Positions 16,770-28,542 are shown, numbered from the stretch's first letter. The stretch: DNA of 64,000 bases from Ignavibacteriota bacterium (GCA_016212665.1 JACREZ010000037.1:62001-126000), one strand, 5' to 3'. Translations and numbers: made by a program. Notes: generated by a model not told the origin, from the sequence alone.

Positions 16770-18842
16770 ATGGTCACAAAATCACTCATTATATTTTTTC
16801 TTTTCTTTTTCATGATTCACACAACGAACGCTCAGCCACAACAACTCCCGTGGCTTGGAAATTCGCAGGCAAAACTTGAAACCGAACTTCTCAAACAATA
16901 CGGAGAAGGGCAACGAGCACGTCTGCAACAAGGACTTCGTCAGGTTGCAAATTTTTGGCGCGCGGAAGATGGTGATGCCGTAGTGTTCGAAGAATTTGTT
17001 CGCACAAACTTTGCCGGCGACAAATCTACGCTCGATGTCATGTTCACTCGCTTCGAAAATCTTTTAGAAAAAATGGACGGACACATGGGAGAAATCAGCC
17101 GAAACCTTCGGACACAAACCGACCTTGACATCGGAACGATTTACCCGTTCGATGAAACATTCGCGGCGTACGAACCTTCAGCGCACATCCTCGATGATTT
17201 CTTTCAGAACAAACTTGCTTTCACCGTCTTACTGAACTTCCCGCTTACCACGCTTGATGAACGATTGACTCAAGGGGAAACATGGTCACGCCGTCAGTGG
17301 GCAGAAGTGCGGCTCGCACAACGTTTCTCCCGCCGCGTTCCTTCCGACGTGAATCTTGCCATCGCCAAGGCAGGCGCGGAAGCAGACCAATACATTGCTG
17401 AGTACAATATCTGGATGCATCATCTTCTCAATGAAAAAGGGGAGCGGTTATTTCCTGCAAAGATGCGCCTCCTTTCGCACTGGAATCTTCGTGATGAAAT
17501 TAAATCAAATTATTCGTTTGGCAAAGATGGACTTCCCAAACAACGGATGATTCAAAAAGTGATGGAACGAATTGTTGACCAGACAATTCCCGATGTCGTC
17601 GTCAACAATCCTCATGTTGATTGGAATCCGTTCACGAACGAAGTCAAAGCGGCAGATGTAAATGATGCCGATTCACCTGCGCCTGCTGACATGAAAATTT
17701 CCAACGCACCTGAACCGGATGAACGATATGCCACACTCCTCAAAACATTTCAGGCATCGGCATTGGCAGATGCGTACTCGCCAAACGCACCAACTCTTAT
17801 TGCACGTCGTTTCGAAATCAACAGAGAAATTCCTGAAACGCGCGTGAAGGCAATGCTTGAACAAGTGCTTGCTTCTCCGCTCGTTGAGAAAACTGCCAAA
17901 CTTATCAAGAAACGTCTCGGTCGTTCGCTCGAACCATTCGACATGTGGTATAACGGATTCAAACCACAAGGAAAATACACACCTTCGGAGTTGGATGAAA
18001 TTGTTGCAAAGAAATATCCGACTACCGATGCCTATAAAAATGACATGCCTGCTCTCCTCATCAAATTAGGTTTCTCACCGGAACGGGCGAACTATATTGC
18101 AAACAATATCGCAGTTGACCCGGCACGCGGTTCCGGTCATGCACAAGGGGCAGGAATGCGTGGTGTTCAGGCACGACTTCGCACACGAGTTGAAAAGTCG
18201 GGAATGAATTACAAAGGCTACAACATCGCTGTGCATGAAATGGGACACAATGTCGAACAGACATTATCACTGAACGACATTGACCACACGTTACTCAACG
18301 GCGTTCCAAACACTGCATTCACAGAAGCGCTTGCGTTTGTGTTTCAGGGACATGATTTGGAACTGCTCGGCTTGACAGCGCCCGATCCACAAACCGAAGC
18401 GCTCAAAACGTTGAACGATTTCTGGGGAACATACGAAATTGCGGGTGTCGCTCTGGTTGATATGGCTGTCTGGCATTGGATGTATGAAAATCCAAAAACA
18501 ACTCCTGCTGAATTGAAGCAAGCAACAATGCAAATCTCAAAAGATGTTTGGAACAAATTTTACGCACCGGTATTCAACAAGAAAGATGTTACTCTTCTCG
18601 GTGTTTACTCTCACATGATTCATTCATTTCTGTACTTGCCGGATTATCCCATCGGACATTTGATTGCGCATCAAATCGAAGAGCAGATGAGAAAAGCCGG
18701 AAGCATCGGAGTAGAGTTTGAGCGCATGGTGAAAGCGGGAAGTATTGCGCCGGATATCTGGATGAAGAATGCGACCGGCGCGCCTGTCGGCGCAGAAGCA
18801 ATGCTCGTTGCAACGGAACGGGCATTGAAAGAAATAAAATAA
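16770..18842 (+). CDS. exported gluzincin-type zinc peptidase, M3-like
   Basis: One of only two plus-strand genes. The start at 16770 is chosen because AAAGGA lies 7 bp upstream and the product opens with a signal peptide (MVTKSLIIFFLFFFMIHTTNAQ); longer frames upstream lack both. The 690-residue protein has HEMGH at about residues 489-493 and a likely third zinc ligand Glu519 in FTEALAF, a gluzincin arrangement. The C-terminal YLPDYPIGHLIAHQ resembles the substrate-binding end of M3 peptidases, but I do not recognise a named family. It is divergent from the LytS/LytTR operon and convergent with the next gene. A secreted or periplasmic oligopeptidase is the likely role. Confidence 0.82.
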   Translation: MVTKSLIIFFLFFFMIHTTNAQPQQLPWLGNSQAKLETELLKQYGEGQRARLQQGLRQVANFWRAEDGDAVVFEEFVRTNFAGDKSTLDVMFTRFENLLEKMDGHMGEISRNLRTQTDLDIGTIYPFDETFAAYEPSAHILDDFFQNKLAFTVLLNFPLTTLDERLTQGETWSRRQWAEVRLAQRFSRRVPSDVNLAIAKAGAEADQYIAEYNIWMHHLLNEKGERLFPAKMRLLSHWNLRDEIKSNYSFGKDGLPKQRMIQKVMERIVDQTIPDVVVNNPHVDWNPFTNEVKAADVNDADSPAPADMKISNAPEPDERYATLLKTFQASALADAYSPNAPTLIARRFEINREIPETRVKAMLEQVLASPLVEKTAKLIKKRLGRSLEPFDMWYNGFKPQGKYTPSELDEIVAKKYPTTDAYKNDMPALLIKLGFSPERANYIANNIAVDPARGSGHAQGAGMRGVQARLRTRVEKSGMNYKGYNIAVHEMGHNVEQTLSLNDIDHTLLNGVPNTAFTEALAFVFQGHDLELLGLTAPDPQTEALKTLNDFWGTYEIAGVALVDMAVWHWMYENPKTTPAELKQATMQISKDVWNKFYAPVFNKKDVTLLGVYSHMIHSFLYLPDYPIGHLIAHQIEEQMRKAGSIGVEFERMVKAGSIAPDIWMKNATGAPVGAEAMLVATERALKEIK

Positions 18843-18859
18843 TCGTTACCCGATTGAAA

Positions 18860-18914
18860 GGAGTAATGGAGTATTGGAGATATTATCCTTCGTACTCCAA
18901 TACTCCACTACTCC
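18860..18914. terminator. bidirectional hairpin between convergent genes
   Basis: A 20-bp inverted repeat (arms 18860-18879 and 18895-18914, one mismatch) with a 15-nt loop, lying between the ends of two convergent genes. The arms are built from repeats of GGAGTA(A/T)T, so it may be a repeat-derived hairpin rather than a classic terminator. No long T tract follows. Confidence 0.55.
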
Positions 18915-18932
18915 AACAATCCAAGGGGTTGT

Positions 18933-21815
18933 TTATCGAAGTAACAAAAGTTTCTTCAATTCTGAAAACTCACCTGCCTGAATGCGATACGCGTAAACAC
19001 CGGTTGGCAGATTACTCGCATCCCACTCCACCGACCTGTAACCCGCAACCTGTAAACCGTCAACTAACGTAGCGACTTCTTCACCAAGCATGTTGTACAT
19101 TTTCAGCGTCACCCACGAATCAACCGGTAACGAGTAACCAATAACGGTTGAAGGGTTGAACGGGTTGGGATAGTTCTGACTCAGACTGAAGGTTTCGGGT
19201 TTCGGGTTTCCAGATACATTGCCGTCACCTTCAGGCGGCGGAGGTGGCAGTTCACTCGTCGGCACAATCTCAATTTTCCCCAACGACAAATGACTATTGA
19301 CCAATGACGACAACGTAAGCGTTCCACCCGCGTTAACTTTCACCCAATATCCTTTCCCCGGTTGGATCGTATCAACTTGAATGTAGCCGCCGCTGTAACC
19401 GTAAAACTGAGATGTAACAAGTCCCGGAGGCGTGGAAGTAATCTGAGCCGGAGCAATGGCGGATGAAATTGAACCAATCATGTTCCATCCTTCTGCAACA
19501 GAAATGGTTTCTTCTGTTCTCATAAAACCGCTCACGGAAACATTCTGACTGCCGTTGAACTTCAACCAATATCCTGAACCATTGGCTAACGTTGTAGCGA
19601 TTTGATAACCCGCCTGATACCTGAACGCATCGGAGACGGCGGTTGGATACAAGGTTGTTTTTGTGTAGTCATCTACAGTAAGCGGAACGCTGAGCATGTT
19701 CCATTTATCATTCATGCTGTAAAGCATTGTTACGCCAAACTCGGCAGACGCCTGAACCGACGGCAAACTTTGATTGTCATGAATATCGCGCGTTACGATT
19801 CGATAATAGTTAACAGAACCCTGCACCGGACTTCCATCGTCGAACTGGATTCCGGTTGTCTGACCGATTTTCGTTCCGGCGTTCGGTGTGAACCCGCTCG
19901 TGAGCGAGCGGTGAACTTCATACTTGCTCACATCATCATCCGTGAGATTCTCATTCCATGTTAACCGCACGGAAGGACCGGCAAGCACCTCGGCCGCAAG
20001 CGTTTGCGCCGCAGTCGGTGCAAGATTATCTACCGAGTAACCGTTGGCAGATTGAGAGACGAAATACATCAGCGGTTTTACTGTGTGCGCGGTTATGAGA
20101 TACGTAAACGGATGAGTGCCGGAGGCGGAAGAATCATCTAACGTTGGTGCAACGAAATTATACGTCGGTGATTGAACGGCGGCTACCGTCGTGATAAAAT
20201 CATAGTTCGCACCCAACGTATCATTCACGAACGGGGCTTGAGGATTCTTCGTTCTCATTGAAGTCATGCCTTCCGGTATTTTTCTCCAAACACCATAGGT
20301 AGTTGTTTGAAGCGCGCTTCCTTCCGTAATATCATTCGGAGACCTCTGCCACTGGATACGTACCTTGCCTCCTTGGTCATTTCCGACATCTTGAATGGAA
20401 AGGATTTGTCCTGCAGGCGGCTGAAAATTCGTACCGCTTCCGTTCACCCATTGGGCATAGATATCACTTTCATTATTCCGATTATCTTCCCAGGCGAAGA
20501 TAAAACCACCCGTACCGTCGTGAATGACTACCGGACTCTCTTGGTCATTATTTGCTGTACAAATTCCCAAACCATGTTCAAACCATAGCACATTCCCATT
20601 GAGATCAACTCGTTGGGCAACAATATCCTGAAAATTATCGTCATAGGGATAGGCTTGCAATGCAATGACAGCCCCTCCTGTTCCATCACTCACCATTGAT
20701 ACATCGTATATACTGTTGTATGAGGAGTAGAGTTCAACACCATTGACTGCCCACAGGATACTCCCCGCGGGGTTAATTCGCTGGCTGAAGATACTCGCGT
20801 GATTTTGACGGTAATCGCGCCATGAAATAATCGCGCCGCCCAGCCCATCCGTTACAAGGTGAGGAGAATCTTGACCATCCGGGGCAGTACATATAGCTAC
20901 GCCATCGGCTGTCCAGAGGGGACTGCCGGCGGCATTTATTCGTTGAGCGTAGATATTTCCATTGTTGCCGGTTCGATTGTCGTACCAGGAGATAATCGCG
21001 CCTCCGGCTCCATCACTTATGATTTCAGGGTTTTCTTGACTGTACACTGCGGTACAGACAGATACACCATTTTGAGTCCAGGGAAGCCCGCCTGTGGAAT
21101 CAATTCTCTGGGCAAAAATGTTGGTATTCCAATGACGGTTGTCGTACCATGTAACAATGGCTCCTCCTTCTCCATCACTGGCAACCCTCACATATTCCAC
21201 ATAGAACGTGGCAGTAAATGCGGCAATACCGTTGACAGCCCACCGGAGAGTTCCCGAACCATCAATTCGTTGTGCGTATAAATCTTCATACCCTCCGCGC
21301 CTATCCTCCCACAGTAGTACTGCGCCTCCTACTCCGTCACTCACAATGATGGGATAGTATTGGTCATCTGTTTGTGTGCAGATGGGAATTCCGTCTGCAG
21401 TCCACTGGACCACTCCCGAGCCATTGATACGCTGGGCATAGATATCACCATTGCCGTTCCGATAATCACGCCATGCAATAATAGCGCCCCCGGCTCCATC
21501 GGTGGTCATGACTACATCGTCCTGAGTATGTGGTTCCGTACAGATTGCCACACCGCTTACATTCCACTGAACTACACCGGAGGAATTAATCCGTTGCGCA
21601 AATATGTCTGAAGAACCCTCATCGGAATTCTGCCCCCAAAGGATGATAGCGCCTCCGGCTCCATCGCTAACGAGAGCGGGTTCATACTGATAGTTTGCCG
21701 CCGTCACGATTGCGGTATTATAGTTCGGGTTGGTTGACCACTGCGCAATCACCGTCAGCGAAAAATATGTAAAGAACATCAAGAATGATAAGATGGTTGT
21801 TGAGAAGCGTTTCAT
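18933..21815 (-). CDS. exported eight-repeat propeller protein with Fn3, GYW module and T9SS domain
   Basis: A secreted protein of 960 residues. The start at 21815 is set by an AAGGAG site 6 bp upstream and an ensuing signal peptide ([25 protein letters not shown]). Eight repeats of about 55 residues follow, each like [14 protein letters not shown]...[23 protein letters not shown], strongly suggesting a beta-propeller. A region of Fn3-like domains follows (about 480-700), then the paired GYW repeats, a [10 protein letters not shown] linker and the T9SS sorting domain ([31 protein letters not shown]). No catalytic motif is seen; binding or structural role is likely. The promoter at 21840-21868 predicts a short leader. 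Confidence 0.87.
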   Translation of the reverse strand: MKRFSTTILSFLMFFTYFSLTVIAQWSTNPNYNTAIVTAANYQYEPALVSDGAGGAIILWGQNSDEGSSDIFAQRINSSGVVQWNVSGVAICTEPHTQDDVVMTTDGAGGAIIAWRDYRNGNGDIYAQRINGSGVVQWTADGIPICTQTDDQYYPIIVSDGVGGAVLLWEDRRGGYEDLYAQRIDGSGTLRWAVNGIAAFTATFYVEYVRVASDGEGGAIVTWYDNRHWNTNIFAQRIDSTGGLPWTQNGVSVCTAVYSQENPEIISDGAGGAIISWYDNRTGNNGNIYAQRINAAGSPLWTADGVAICTAPDGQDSPHLVTDGLGGAIISWRDYRQNHASIFSQRINPAGSILWAVNGVELYSSYNSIYDVSMVSDGTGGAVIALQAYPYDDNFQDIVAQRVDLNGNVLWFEHGLGICTANNDQESPVVIHDGTGGFIFAWEDNRNNESDIYAQWVNGSGTNFQPPAGQILSIQDVGNDQGGKVRIQWQRSPNDITEGSALQTTTYGVWRKIPEGMTSMRTKNPQAPFVNDTLGANYDFITTVAAVQSPTYNFVAPTLDDSSASGTHPFTYLITAHTVKPLMYFVSQSANGYSVDNLAPTAAQTLAAEVLAGPSVRLTWNENLTDDDVSKYEVHRSLTSGFTPNAGTKIGQTTGIQFDDGSPVQGSVNYYRIVTRDIHDNQSLPSVQASAEFGVTMLYSMNDKWNMLSVPLTVDDYTKTTLYPTAVSDAFRYQAGYQIATTLANGSGYWLKFNGSQNVSVSGFMRTEETISVAEGWNMIGSISSAIAPAQITSTPPGLVTSQFYGYSGGYIQVDTIQPGKGYWVKVNAGGTLTLSSLVNSHLSLGKIEIVPTSELPPPPPEGDGNVSGNPKPETFSLSQNYPNPFNPSTVIGYSLPVDSWVTLKMYNMLGEEVATLVDGLQVAGYRSVEWDASNLPTGVYAYRIQAGEFSELKKLLLLR

Positions 21816-21839
21816 AGCGTTCTCCTTTACTGTATTGTT

Positions 21840-21868
21840 ATTATATAGTGAATTAGATTTTATGTGAA
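21840..21868 (-). promoter_or_regulatory. sigma70-like promoter of the propeller gene
   Basis: On the minus strand, TTCACA (21868-21863) and TATAAT (21845-21840) are separated by exactly 17 nt, close to the sigma70 consensus. The -10 box lies 24 bp before the ATG at 21815, leaving a leader of about 15-20 nt that contains the AAGGAG ribosome site. Confidence 0.5.
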
Positions 21869-21997
21869 CAAAAATTTTATCTTCAAAGTAATTTCCAAAA
21901 TCTGATTTCTGTCTGAGTCCCCAACCCGCCACGGGATTCATCGTGGCAATGAACCGACAGATTTGGTTCAATAGTAGTCACGTTTCCATTGGGGTTG

Positions 21998-22100
21998 GGA
22001 GATTGCTTCACCCCGCTGAAGCGGGATTCGCAATGACCCACACTTCATTGTCATTGCGAGTCCCGTTCATCACGTATCAGAACGGGATGAAGCAATCTCC
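21998..22100. repeat. nested palindromic repeat element (MITE-like)
   Basis: Perfect 13-bp terminal inverted repeat GGAGATTGCTTCA (21998-22010)/TGAAGCAATCTCC (22088-22100). Inside is a second 9-bp inverted repeat CGCAATGAC (22029-22037)/GTCATTGCG (22050-22058) and a CCCGCTGAAGCGGG hairpin. The element is 103 bp with no coding content. Its layout parallels the 93-bp element inside the pabB-type gene at 61663-61755. Confidence 0.75.
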
Positions 22101-22378
22101 TCGTCGCTTCTTTCTTCGCATTGACTCTGTTTCGGTATTCGGAACACACTCTTCAAATGTGCCACACACCGAAGTTGCTTTTTGGGCAACCATATGGCAA
22201 TGACCCTTTGGCAACACGCTCACTATGGTTGCCTTTTTTGACAACTTCGACGAAACAATGACTGACCCTTTCTTGTCGGACAGCCACGACATGTTTGTAC
22301 AATTTTTATATTCAGACTGCATACATCATTTTCCTGTTCGTTGCGATGGTTCTTTCACTATCAATGATTCACTCATTC
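22101..22378. other. gene-free spacer between repeat element and tandem array
   Basis: About 280 bp of spacer. Short open frames on both strands have no recognisable product, no ribosome site and no homologous pattern. A near-palindrome around a TTTTTTGACAA tract (22228-22240) is the only feature I see. Confidence 0.4.
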
Positions 22379-22610
22379 GGGAAACAACACCTTCTGCACA
22401 GGGATGCTTCCCTGCTGTTCGGTCGTTTCATCCAGCTATCCTGTGGTGAACATCCCTCATCCTTCCGGGATGTTTCCCGTATCGAAGCGGGAAACAACCC
22501 GCTCTGTCCAGGGATGTATCCCCAACCACTGAGGGATATATCCCGAATCAGTAAGGGATGTCTCCCTGAACGCTGAGGGAGACATCCCCCTGCCTTCAGG
22601 GAGAGATAAA
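22379..22610. repeat. 22-bp tandem array with palindromic GGGATGTATCCC core
   Basis: Units begin exactly every 22 bp at 22379, 22401, 22423, 22445, 22467, 22489, 22511, 22533, 22555, 22577 and 22599. Most open with a 12-nt near-palindrome GGGATRTNTCCC (for example GGGATATATCCC at 22533) followed by a 10-nt variable stretch. The units starting 22379 and 22423 are degenerate, as is the last. Because 22 is not a multiple of 3 the array is unlikely to encode a repeat protein. It is not a CRISPR: the constant part is too short and the variable part is only 10 nt. Confidence 0.8.
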
Positions 22611-23021
22611 TTGCCCTAAATGAAGCGTTTTCAATGAATATTGAAAAGAACGAATCTCTCGGTTGATTGATACTATGAGAGAGTATTGAAGCGCTTTTTC
22701 TTGGGTGTCATGGACCATTCCATGACACATCTTCTGTCATGGTGTGGACATTGACAGCCGGTGCAAATCCGATGACGACTCGGACTCTACACTGTATTTA
22801 ATAACGATGCGGCTCACCTGTTTCAGAAAACATTCTTGTAATCCTTAACGTGAGTTACGCTTTCTTTCCACAAGCGAGCCGCACACTCGTTCTCCTTCAC
22901 ACTCACTTCACTGGTATGAAGCAAGGGAGCGAGGGAGTAGGGAGATAAGGAGAATCATAAGTGCAACAAACTTCCATCTCACTTATCTCATATCTCACAT
23001 CTCAACTACTCAACTACTTAC
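22611..23021. other. gene-free spacer upstream of the lipase-gene end
   Basis: About 410 bp without a credible gene. It holds a small hairpin TCATGGACCATTCCATGA (22710-22727), with another ATGACA/TGTCAT-type pairing after it, and a low-complexity tract of CTCATCTC-like repeats just before 23022. Nothing else is recognised. Confidence 0.4.
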
Positions 23022-26000
23022 TTACTTCATCAACAACAGCGTCTTCGTTTCCGTGAACGAACCGGCTGTTAGTCGGTAGAAATAGATTCCACTTGGTAAT
23101 CTACTCGCATCCCATTCCACGAACTTGTAACCCGCAACCTGTAACCCGTCAACGAGTGTGGCTACTTCTTCACCGAGAACGTTGTACACTTTGAGCGTTA
23201 CATAATTGTCAATTGGCAATTGATAATTGATAATTGTCAATGGATTAAATGGGTTGGGATAGTTCTGGCTTAGGTTAAAGGTGTTAGGTGTTAGGTGTTG
23301 GGTTTCAGGCGACGGCGGTGAAGGGGGCAGTTCATTCGTCAGCTGGAAACGAATGGTACTTCTCGATGTAGTGGATGACAGAGCGAGAAGCGCGAACTGC
23401 CCGTTTATATTAGCCTTCACCCAGTATCCTTTGGCAGGCTTCAGCGTGTCTGCTGTTGTGTAGCCGTTTGCGTAGCCAAAGAACTGAGACAACACAAGTC
23501 CCGGAGTAAGCGAAACAAGATTAGTCACTGCAACAGGAGAACTGAGTGTTCCAATCATGTTCCATCCTTCGCTTACTTCGACTGTGTCGTGTAAACGATT
23601 ATATCCTGTCATCGTTACGTATTGCCCACCGTCGAACTTCAACCAATAACCGACACCATTGGCAAGCGTCGCTTGCGAAGTGTATCCCGCCTGATACTTG
23701 AAAGCATCGGAAACTGCTGTCGGGAAGAGTGAAGTTTTCGCGTAGTTACTCATCAACAACGGTACGGAAATCATATTCCATTTATCCATCATGCTGAGTT
23801 GCATAACCATTTGAGAGGATGAAAACACCGCAGTGATTGAATGGTTTGCAATTACGGCAGTGAACGTGTAACTCATTGTCGAGTCCACTCTCACACCATC
23901 TACAACAAGACTATCAAGCGCACTCCCTTCATCGGGAGTAATCGTGAAGGATTGATTCGCACCGTGCAGTACCACGACGGAACCGGATGGAGTGATGTTC
24001 CCGCTACCGATTGCTGTCGCAGTGATTGTGTAATCATTGCCGGAGAAGTATGCACTGATGGTATGATTCGCCGTCACATTGATAAACGTGTACCTCGTTG
24101 TCGAGTCCACTTTCACACCGTCAACAACCACACTATCGAGCGTGTAGCCCGCGTTGGGAGTAATGGTGAATTGCCTGTTATATCCTTCAGGCACAACCAC
24201 CGTTCCGGAAGGATTGATGGTTCCGCCTGTTCCCGCGGTTGCAATAATGTTGTACGATGTTACAAGAGGATACAGCAAGTTCTCATCTGCGCCCATATAC
24301 GGACGTGCAAGATTTCGTTCCTCGCCATCAATATCATACGGAACAGAAGCAAGGGGAATTCCACTAAGATTCATATCGCCGAGCGATGCGCCTGTCAAAT
24401 GTAAATCTCCGCCCACCGCATTAACAAAGTGTGGAAGTTGAGTGACACTATGTAAGTCCTGTCCGGTTTGAGTTTTCCAGGCAGCAAAATTCACAAACAA
24501 ATAAGCCTCTTCAAAGAACGCGAGAGAATCCGGATGTGTTGTGGAGAAATCGTTGTAATCGCTCGTAAGGTTATGCAACGACCCAACGGTAACAACTATC
24601 GGTATTCCCGTGCCATATTGTTCGTTGCGGAAGATATTATTCTTCAAACTAATTGTAGATGAATCCCAGTGCGAGCGGTAAAAACATTGACTGCGGTTCC
24701 ACGCGAGAATTTTTCCTGCAAGAAACACCGTGTTATGCCATACATTCACAACCCTTGGTGTATTGTTCTGAACTTCAATTCCCCTGCATTGGTCGTAGTC
24801 AACGTCGTTGTCGCCGGAAGTAAACGATATCATGTTGTTGAACACAGATGCACTGGCATTAACAACTATTCCTTTCCACCACATATCCGAATAATCATCG
24901 GTAACACGAGTCGCATAAATTTTATTCTTTGTGATTATTGAAGTAGTAGAAGCACTATACGGAACAACAATTCCAAAAAATGTTGCAGGCGCTTCGCGTA
25001 TCGTATTTTGCCGTAAATGTGTTTCACAATACATATCAATATTTGCAATTGTGTTGTTGTACGTGGACTCCGCACTTGTTTCGATTGATCTCAATTCACT
25101 TGCAATGCTCATACTGTAACGAATTCCCTTCGCGCTATCGGTCGGATGACCGATAATATTGCCGCGGACAATCCCGCTTGAAAGAAATCTAATGCCAGTA
25201 GAAGATTTGTCCGTATAAACTTTACTCCCATCAATGTTCTGTACTGTATTATTCATGACCAAATTATTATTGCCCGTTTCAGTACGGAAGGTTATTCCAA
25301 TGAAACGATTTTGAATTTTTAAAGCATTGCCGCCGCACTGCGGAGCCGTCCCTCCGAGATAATTCATCGAAATCGTATCGTTGCTGGATGCAGACGCAGT
25401 AAACATTATCCCGTACAACAGCTCGAGCGAATCCGTTCCATAAAAACTGTTCCCGTTGATAACCCAATGATTTCCCTGTGTACTATCAACAATAATCCCA
25501 TGTAACACATTGATGAATTCATTTTCAGAAATCGTCGTATTACTGATACCCGCTTCACCCTTGGCAGAAATTCCTTCAACTATTATGTAATACAGTCCAT
25601 CGGCCTTGCGAATGATATTATTGCTAATCGTTATGCCGCTGTTCGGCGTTACCCATGCCTTGAGAGATATCAGTTCGCCGATGTTTCCCAGAACAGATTT
25701 TCCTTCTATCGTACAATTGAGAAGCGCAAAGGTATTCACACCGTTATAAATTCCAATCGTTTTTCCGCCACCATAAGTATTTACAAAACGGAGATACCTT
25801 CCGCTTCCATTAAATCTTCCGTCAATCGTTACACGGTCTGCACCATCAATACGAATCATTCCATTCGCACTATCCACAGAACCGGAAATCATTCGTTCTT
25901 GATTTCCATCAGGGATGATTTTGAGTGTGAAACCGCTTCCCCCGGTTTCTGTCCACTGACGAAGAGAATTCTTTCCATTCTCTGTCAAGTTGGAAGAAAC

Positions 26001-27881
26001 AGAAGCAATGAGATTGCCCGACAATCCTAACGTATTGATTGCTTCGAATAAACCACCGACACCAGTCAAGGAAGTATATGTTTGCGTCGCTCCGACACTC
26101 ACTTGCCCGGAAAGACCTGTCCCCGAAGATGTCGTTGTTACGTTTCGTGGATTTCCGGTCGCAGTATCTCTGTTGTATTGTTCGCTTCCCGCCGTGCCGA
26201 CGTACTCACACACCATCACACGGTACTCTGTTCCCGGCGTAAGTCCCGTTACCGTTACTCCGCCGAGGTGAGTAGTATCGTTAAAGACACAGTACCAGCC
26301 GCTTGTCCCAATTTGAATTCCTGAACCAAAGACAGTATCTGCAACATACGTGACGTTGCTATCCGGCATTGCTGTTCCCGTGTTCGTTTGTTTGATAAAT
26401 GCGGCGCGTTTTGTTCCGCTTCCATCTGTCCAGTTGAATGAAAATTGTGTCGCCTCGGTTGAAAGTGCTGTAATATTTGATGCCTGTGTTGAAGGCGGAG
26501 TCAAACCGGAAAGAACACTTAAAAAATATGGACTTTGCCACGTCGAGTCGGACGCTGTTCCGCGAACCGTTACATAGTATCGTGTTCCAAGTGTTGCATT
26601 GTAAATGATTGCTGTCGCCGTGTCGTTTGCGCTCGCAACCCGAGCAACTTCTTCGTTCGCAGTCGAAACAATAAGTGAATCAACTCCTGCCCCCATACCG
26701 AACGTACTGAACACCATGATGCCATTAGAAAGAGCGCTCACTTTAAATACATCACGGTCGGTGGTAATGCCATTCATCTTTGTTGTGATGAAACAAATCG
26801 TCGGTTGCGCGATTGGAATTTCGTATCCCAGCGTTGTATCGTCCGGCTCATCCATGCCGCGTATGATTGAGGAAACATCCATCGGTTGCAAGAGGTGGGA
26901 AATATTCAACAATAATGTATCGGCGGTAGATGGTGCAGGCGTTGAACCGCTGTATAACCACATCTTCGAGAGTTCAACAAGTCCATCCTGTCCCGTGCCG
27001 CCAAAGTTTGAAGTGACATACGTATAACGAATATTTGTCGGGAGAGGCATTGATGCGTTGTATGTTGTTCCGCTACTAATGCCGGTGATAGTATTCGTTG
27101 CGACACCATTACAATTCACATCAAGATGATGGGGCGAAGGATTCCATTGGAATTGATTTTCCGCACCGCCAAAAAGATACGGCGCAGGAACATTCACGGG
27201 GGGAATTCCCGGTTTTATATACGGATACCGAAGGTCACGACATGCCTCGCTCTTTTCATTTACTCCGGGAATTGCAAGTTGACCGCCCGTATGATTACTT
27301 CCCAAATGCGGAGTCCCGGTCGTTACAACTCTTGCCACGCGGTGACCAAACGAGGAAGTTTGGTCAACCCAATTCGTTCCGCGTCCGCTCACAGTTCCAT
27401 TAAATCCGCGTTGGAGATATTCACGAATTTCCAAACCACCCATCGAGTGACCGACGAGGACGACTTTACCTGCGCTATCAATATCTAACACTGCCTGAAT
27501 CATTGCCTTCAACGCGACACCTTGCTTCAAGATTGCAGATTGATTGCTGAGTCGGTGGTTTTCATGTCCGGTGACAGCGAATTGTGTGTTATCAAAGTTC
27601 ATAACATACAATCGTGTCGGTGAAGGAGCCGTGCCTGTGTCTCTCCATCCGATTGGATACACATCGGTTGTTGTCAACGAGGCGGTCAATGAATCACTAT
27701 CGTGGTTCAGGCAGACATCAAACACTCGAGCGTTGCCGCCTAACGCGGTCACTGTCACGCGCCACGTCGTGTCGTTGGAGACCAATCCATGCAGAAAAAT
27801 AATCGGGTACGGATATTTTGGAGTTTGACTGAAAAGAACATTGCTCATGATAAGGAGTATAAGTACGATGAACTTTTTCAT
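23022..27881 (-). CDS. exported lipase-like alpha/beta hydrolase with beta-helix, repeat domains and T9SS domain
   Basis: A 1619-residue secreted protein. The start at 27881 has AAGGA 7-8 bp upstream and opens a signal peptide ([19 protein letters not shown]). The first 350 residues form an alpha/beta hydrolase of the triacylglycerol-lipase type: oxyanion IIFLHGL near 27 and nucleophile elbow GHSMGG with Ser146. Fn3-like stretches follow. About residues 620-1150 look like a right-handed parallel beta-helix (repeated [12 protein letters not shown] and [11 protein letters not shown] patterns). Two InlB-type bacterial repeats ([23 protein letters not shown]) come next. Then come paired GYW repeats and a T9SS sorting domain ([24 protein letters not shown]). 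Lipid or ester hydrolysis at the cell surface is inferred. Confidence 0.86.
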   Translation of the reverse strand: MKKFIVLILLIMSNVLFSQTPKYPYPIIFLHGLVSNDTTWRVTVTALGGNARVFDVCLNHDSDSLTASLTTTDVYPIGWRDTGTAPSPTRLYVMNFDNTQFAVTGHENHRLSNQSAILKQGVALKAMIQAVLDIDSAGKVVLVGHSMGGLEIREYLQRGFNGTVSGRGTNWVDQTSSFGHRVARVVTTGTPHLGSNHTGGQLAIPGVNEKSEACRDLRYPYIKPGIPPVNVPAPYLFGGAENQFQWNPSPHHLDVNCNGVATNTITGISSGTTYNASMPLPTNIRYTYVTSNFGGTGQDGLVELSKMWLYSGSTPAPSTADTLLLNISHLLQPMDVSSIIRGMDEPDDTTLGYEIPIAQPTICFITTKMNGITTDRDVFKVSALSNGIMVFSTFGMGAGVDSLIVSTANEEVARVASANDTATAIIYNATLGTRYYVTVRGTASDSTWQSPYFLSVLSGLTPPSTQASNITALSTEATQFSFNWTDGSGTKRAAFIKQTNTGTAMPDSNVTYVADTVFGSGIQIGTSGWYCVFNDTTHLGGVTVTGLTPGTEYRVMVCEYVGTAGSEQYNRDTATGNPRNVTTTSSGTGLSGQVSVGATQTYTSLTGVGGLFEAINTLGLSGNLIASVSSNLTENGKNSLRQWTETGGSGFTLKIIPDGNQERMISGSVDSANGMIRIDGADRVTIDGRFNGSGRYLRFVNTYGGGKTIGIYNGVNTFALLNCTIEGKSVLGNIGELISLKAWVTPNSGITISNNIIRKADGLYYIIVEGISAKGEAGISNTTISENEFINVLHGIIVDSTQGNHWVINGNSFYGTDSLELLYGIMFTASASSNDTISMNYLGGTAPQCGGNALKIQNRFIGITFRTETGNNNLVMNNTVQNIDGSKVYTDKSSTGIRFLSSGIVRGNIIGHPTDSAKGIRYSMSIASELRSIETSAESTYNNTIANIDMYCETHLRQNTIREAPATFFGIVVPYSASTTSIITKNKIYATRVTDDYSDMWWKGIVVNASASVFNNMISFTSGDNDVDYDQCRGIEVQNNTPRVVNVWHNTVFLAGKILAWNRSQCFYRSHWDSSTISLKNNIFRNEQYGTGIPIVVTVGSLHNLTSDYNDFSTTHPDSLAFFEEAYLFVNFAAWKTQTGQDLHSVTQLPHFVNAVGGDLHLTGASLGDMNLSGIPLASVPYDIDGEERNLARPYMGADENLLYPLVTSYNIIATAGTGGTINPSGTVVVPEGYNRQFTITPNAGYTLDSVVVDGVKVDSTTRYTFINVTANHTISAYFSGNDYTITATAIGSGNITPSGSVVVLHGANQSFTITPDEGSALDSLVVDGVRVDSTMSYTFTAVIANHSITAVFSSSQMVMQLSMMDKWNMISVPLLMSNYAKTSLFPTAVSDAFKYQAGYTSQATLANGVGYWLKFDGGQYVTMTGYNRLHDTVEVSEGWNMIGTLSSPVAVTNLVSLTPGLVLSQFFGYANGYTTADTLKPAKGYWVKANINGQFALLALSSTTSRSTIRFQLTNELPPSPPSPETQHLTPNTFNLSQNYPNPFNPLTIINYQLPIDNYVTLKVYNVLGEEVATLVDGLQVAGYKFVEWDASRLPSGIYFYRLTAGSFTETKTLLLMK

Positions 27882-27956
27882 TGTTGTGTCCTTATGTAGT
27901 TTGTATTGTGAATTATTGAAATAGGAAACTCTCATGTGTATTGATGTGCCACACAC

Positions 27957-28298
27957 TTAGCCTTGTATAAATTTCCGCAACTCATGCAGATTTTCTTTCA
28001 ACACGTAGCCAACTGCGCCGGCGTCCCGCGCGGCCTTGGTTAATAAAGCATCGCTGTAATTAGTCACGATGCAGATTTTCGCGTCGTGGTATTTCCGCTT
28101 GATAATTCTCGTCGCATCAATGCCATTCATCCCTTTCATCTCAATGTCCATCAGGACAAAATCCGGGTGAAATAAATCATATGCTTTTACTGCTTCATTA
28201 CCGTTGGCACATTCGATAAATTCCGCCTCAATATTTTTTAGGATGTCAATGATTACTTTTCGAATCCTTGGCACATCATCAACGATCATAATTTTCAT
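27957..28298 (-). CDS. stand-alone receiver response regulator
   Basis: A 113-residue CheY-like protein. The start at 28298 (MKIMIVDD) is chosen because the longer frame adds residues before the conserved first strand. Acidic residues sit at 7-8, phospho-acceptor Asp51 is in VLMDIEMKGMNG, and the conserved Lys is in YVLKENLHEL. There is no output domain, so it must act by protein contact or phosphotransfer. It is downstream of a NarL-type regulator and a propeller histidine kinase on the same strand, so these probably form one signalling locus, though a 244-bp gap separates it from the next gene. Confidence 0.88.
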   Translation of the reverse strand: MKIMIVDDVPRIRKVIIDILKNIEAEFIECANGNEAVKAYDLFHPDFVLMDIEMKGMNGIDATRIIKRKYHDAKICIVTNYSDALLTKAARDAGAVGYVLKENLHELRKFIQG

Positions 28299-28542
28299 GT
28301 CTAACACAGTTGCTAAGTAAGTACGCAGTAAAAATTCGGTACAAAGGTAGGGAGAAAAGAAGGGCGAAAACATAGAGGATTCCTCACTTTTTTGAGGAAG
28401 GCAAACACACGGTTTCCTAAGTGTTTCCACTTAGAAAACTGTGAAAAGTTAAAAATGAAAAGTGAAAGGTTAGTGTTTAACCAAAACAGGAAAGTTAAAA
28501 GTCGATTACACTTTTAACTTTTAACTGATAACTTGTAACTCT

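Noticed and set aside
22379-22610. CRISPR array
   Set aside because: The constant part is a 12-nt degenerate palindrome and the variable part only 10 nt; CRISPR repeats and spacers are each much longer, and no cas gene is in the window.
23841-24404. 187-codon plus-strand frame
   Set aside because: Antisense to the beta-helix and repeat domains of the lipase-like gene, with no recognisable product.
28431-28542. Possible small gene or RNA in the AT-rich gap between two response regulators
   Set aside because: The stretch is made of AAGTTAAAAGT-like low-complexity sequence with no start, ribosome site or stable hairpin followed by a T run.
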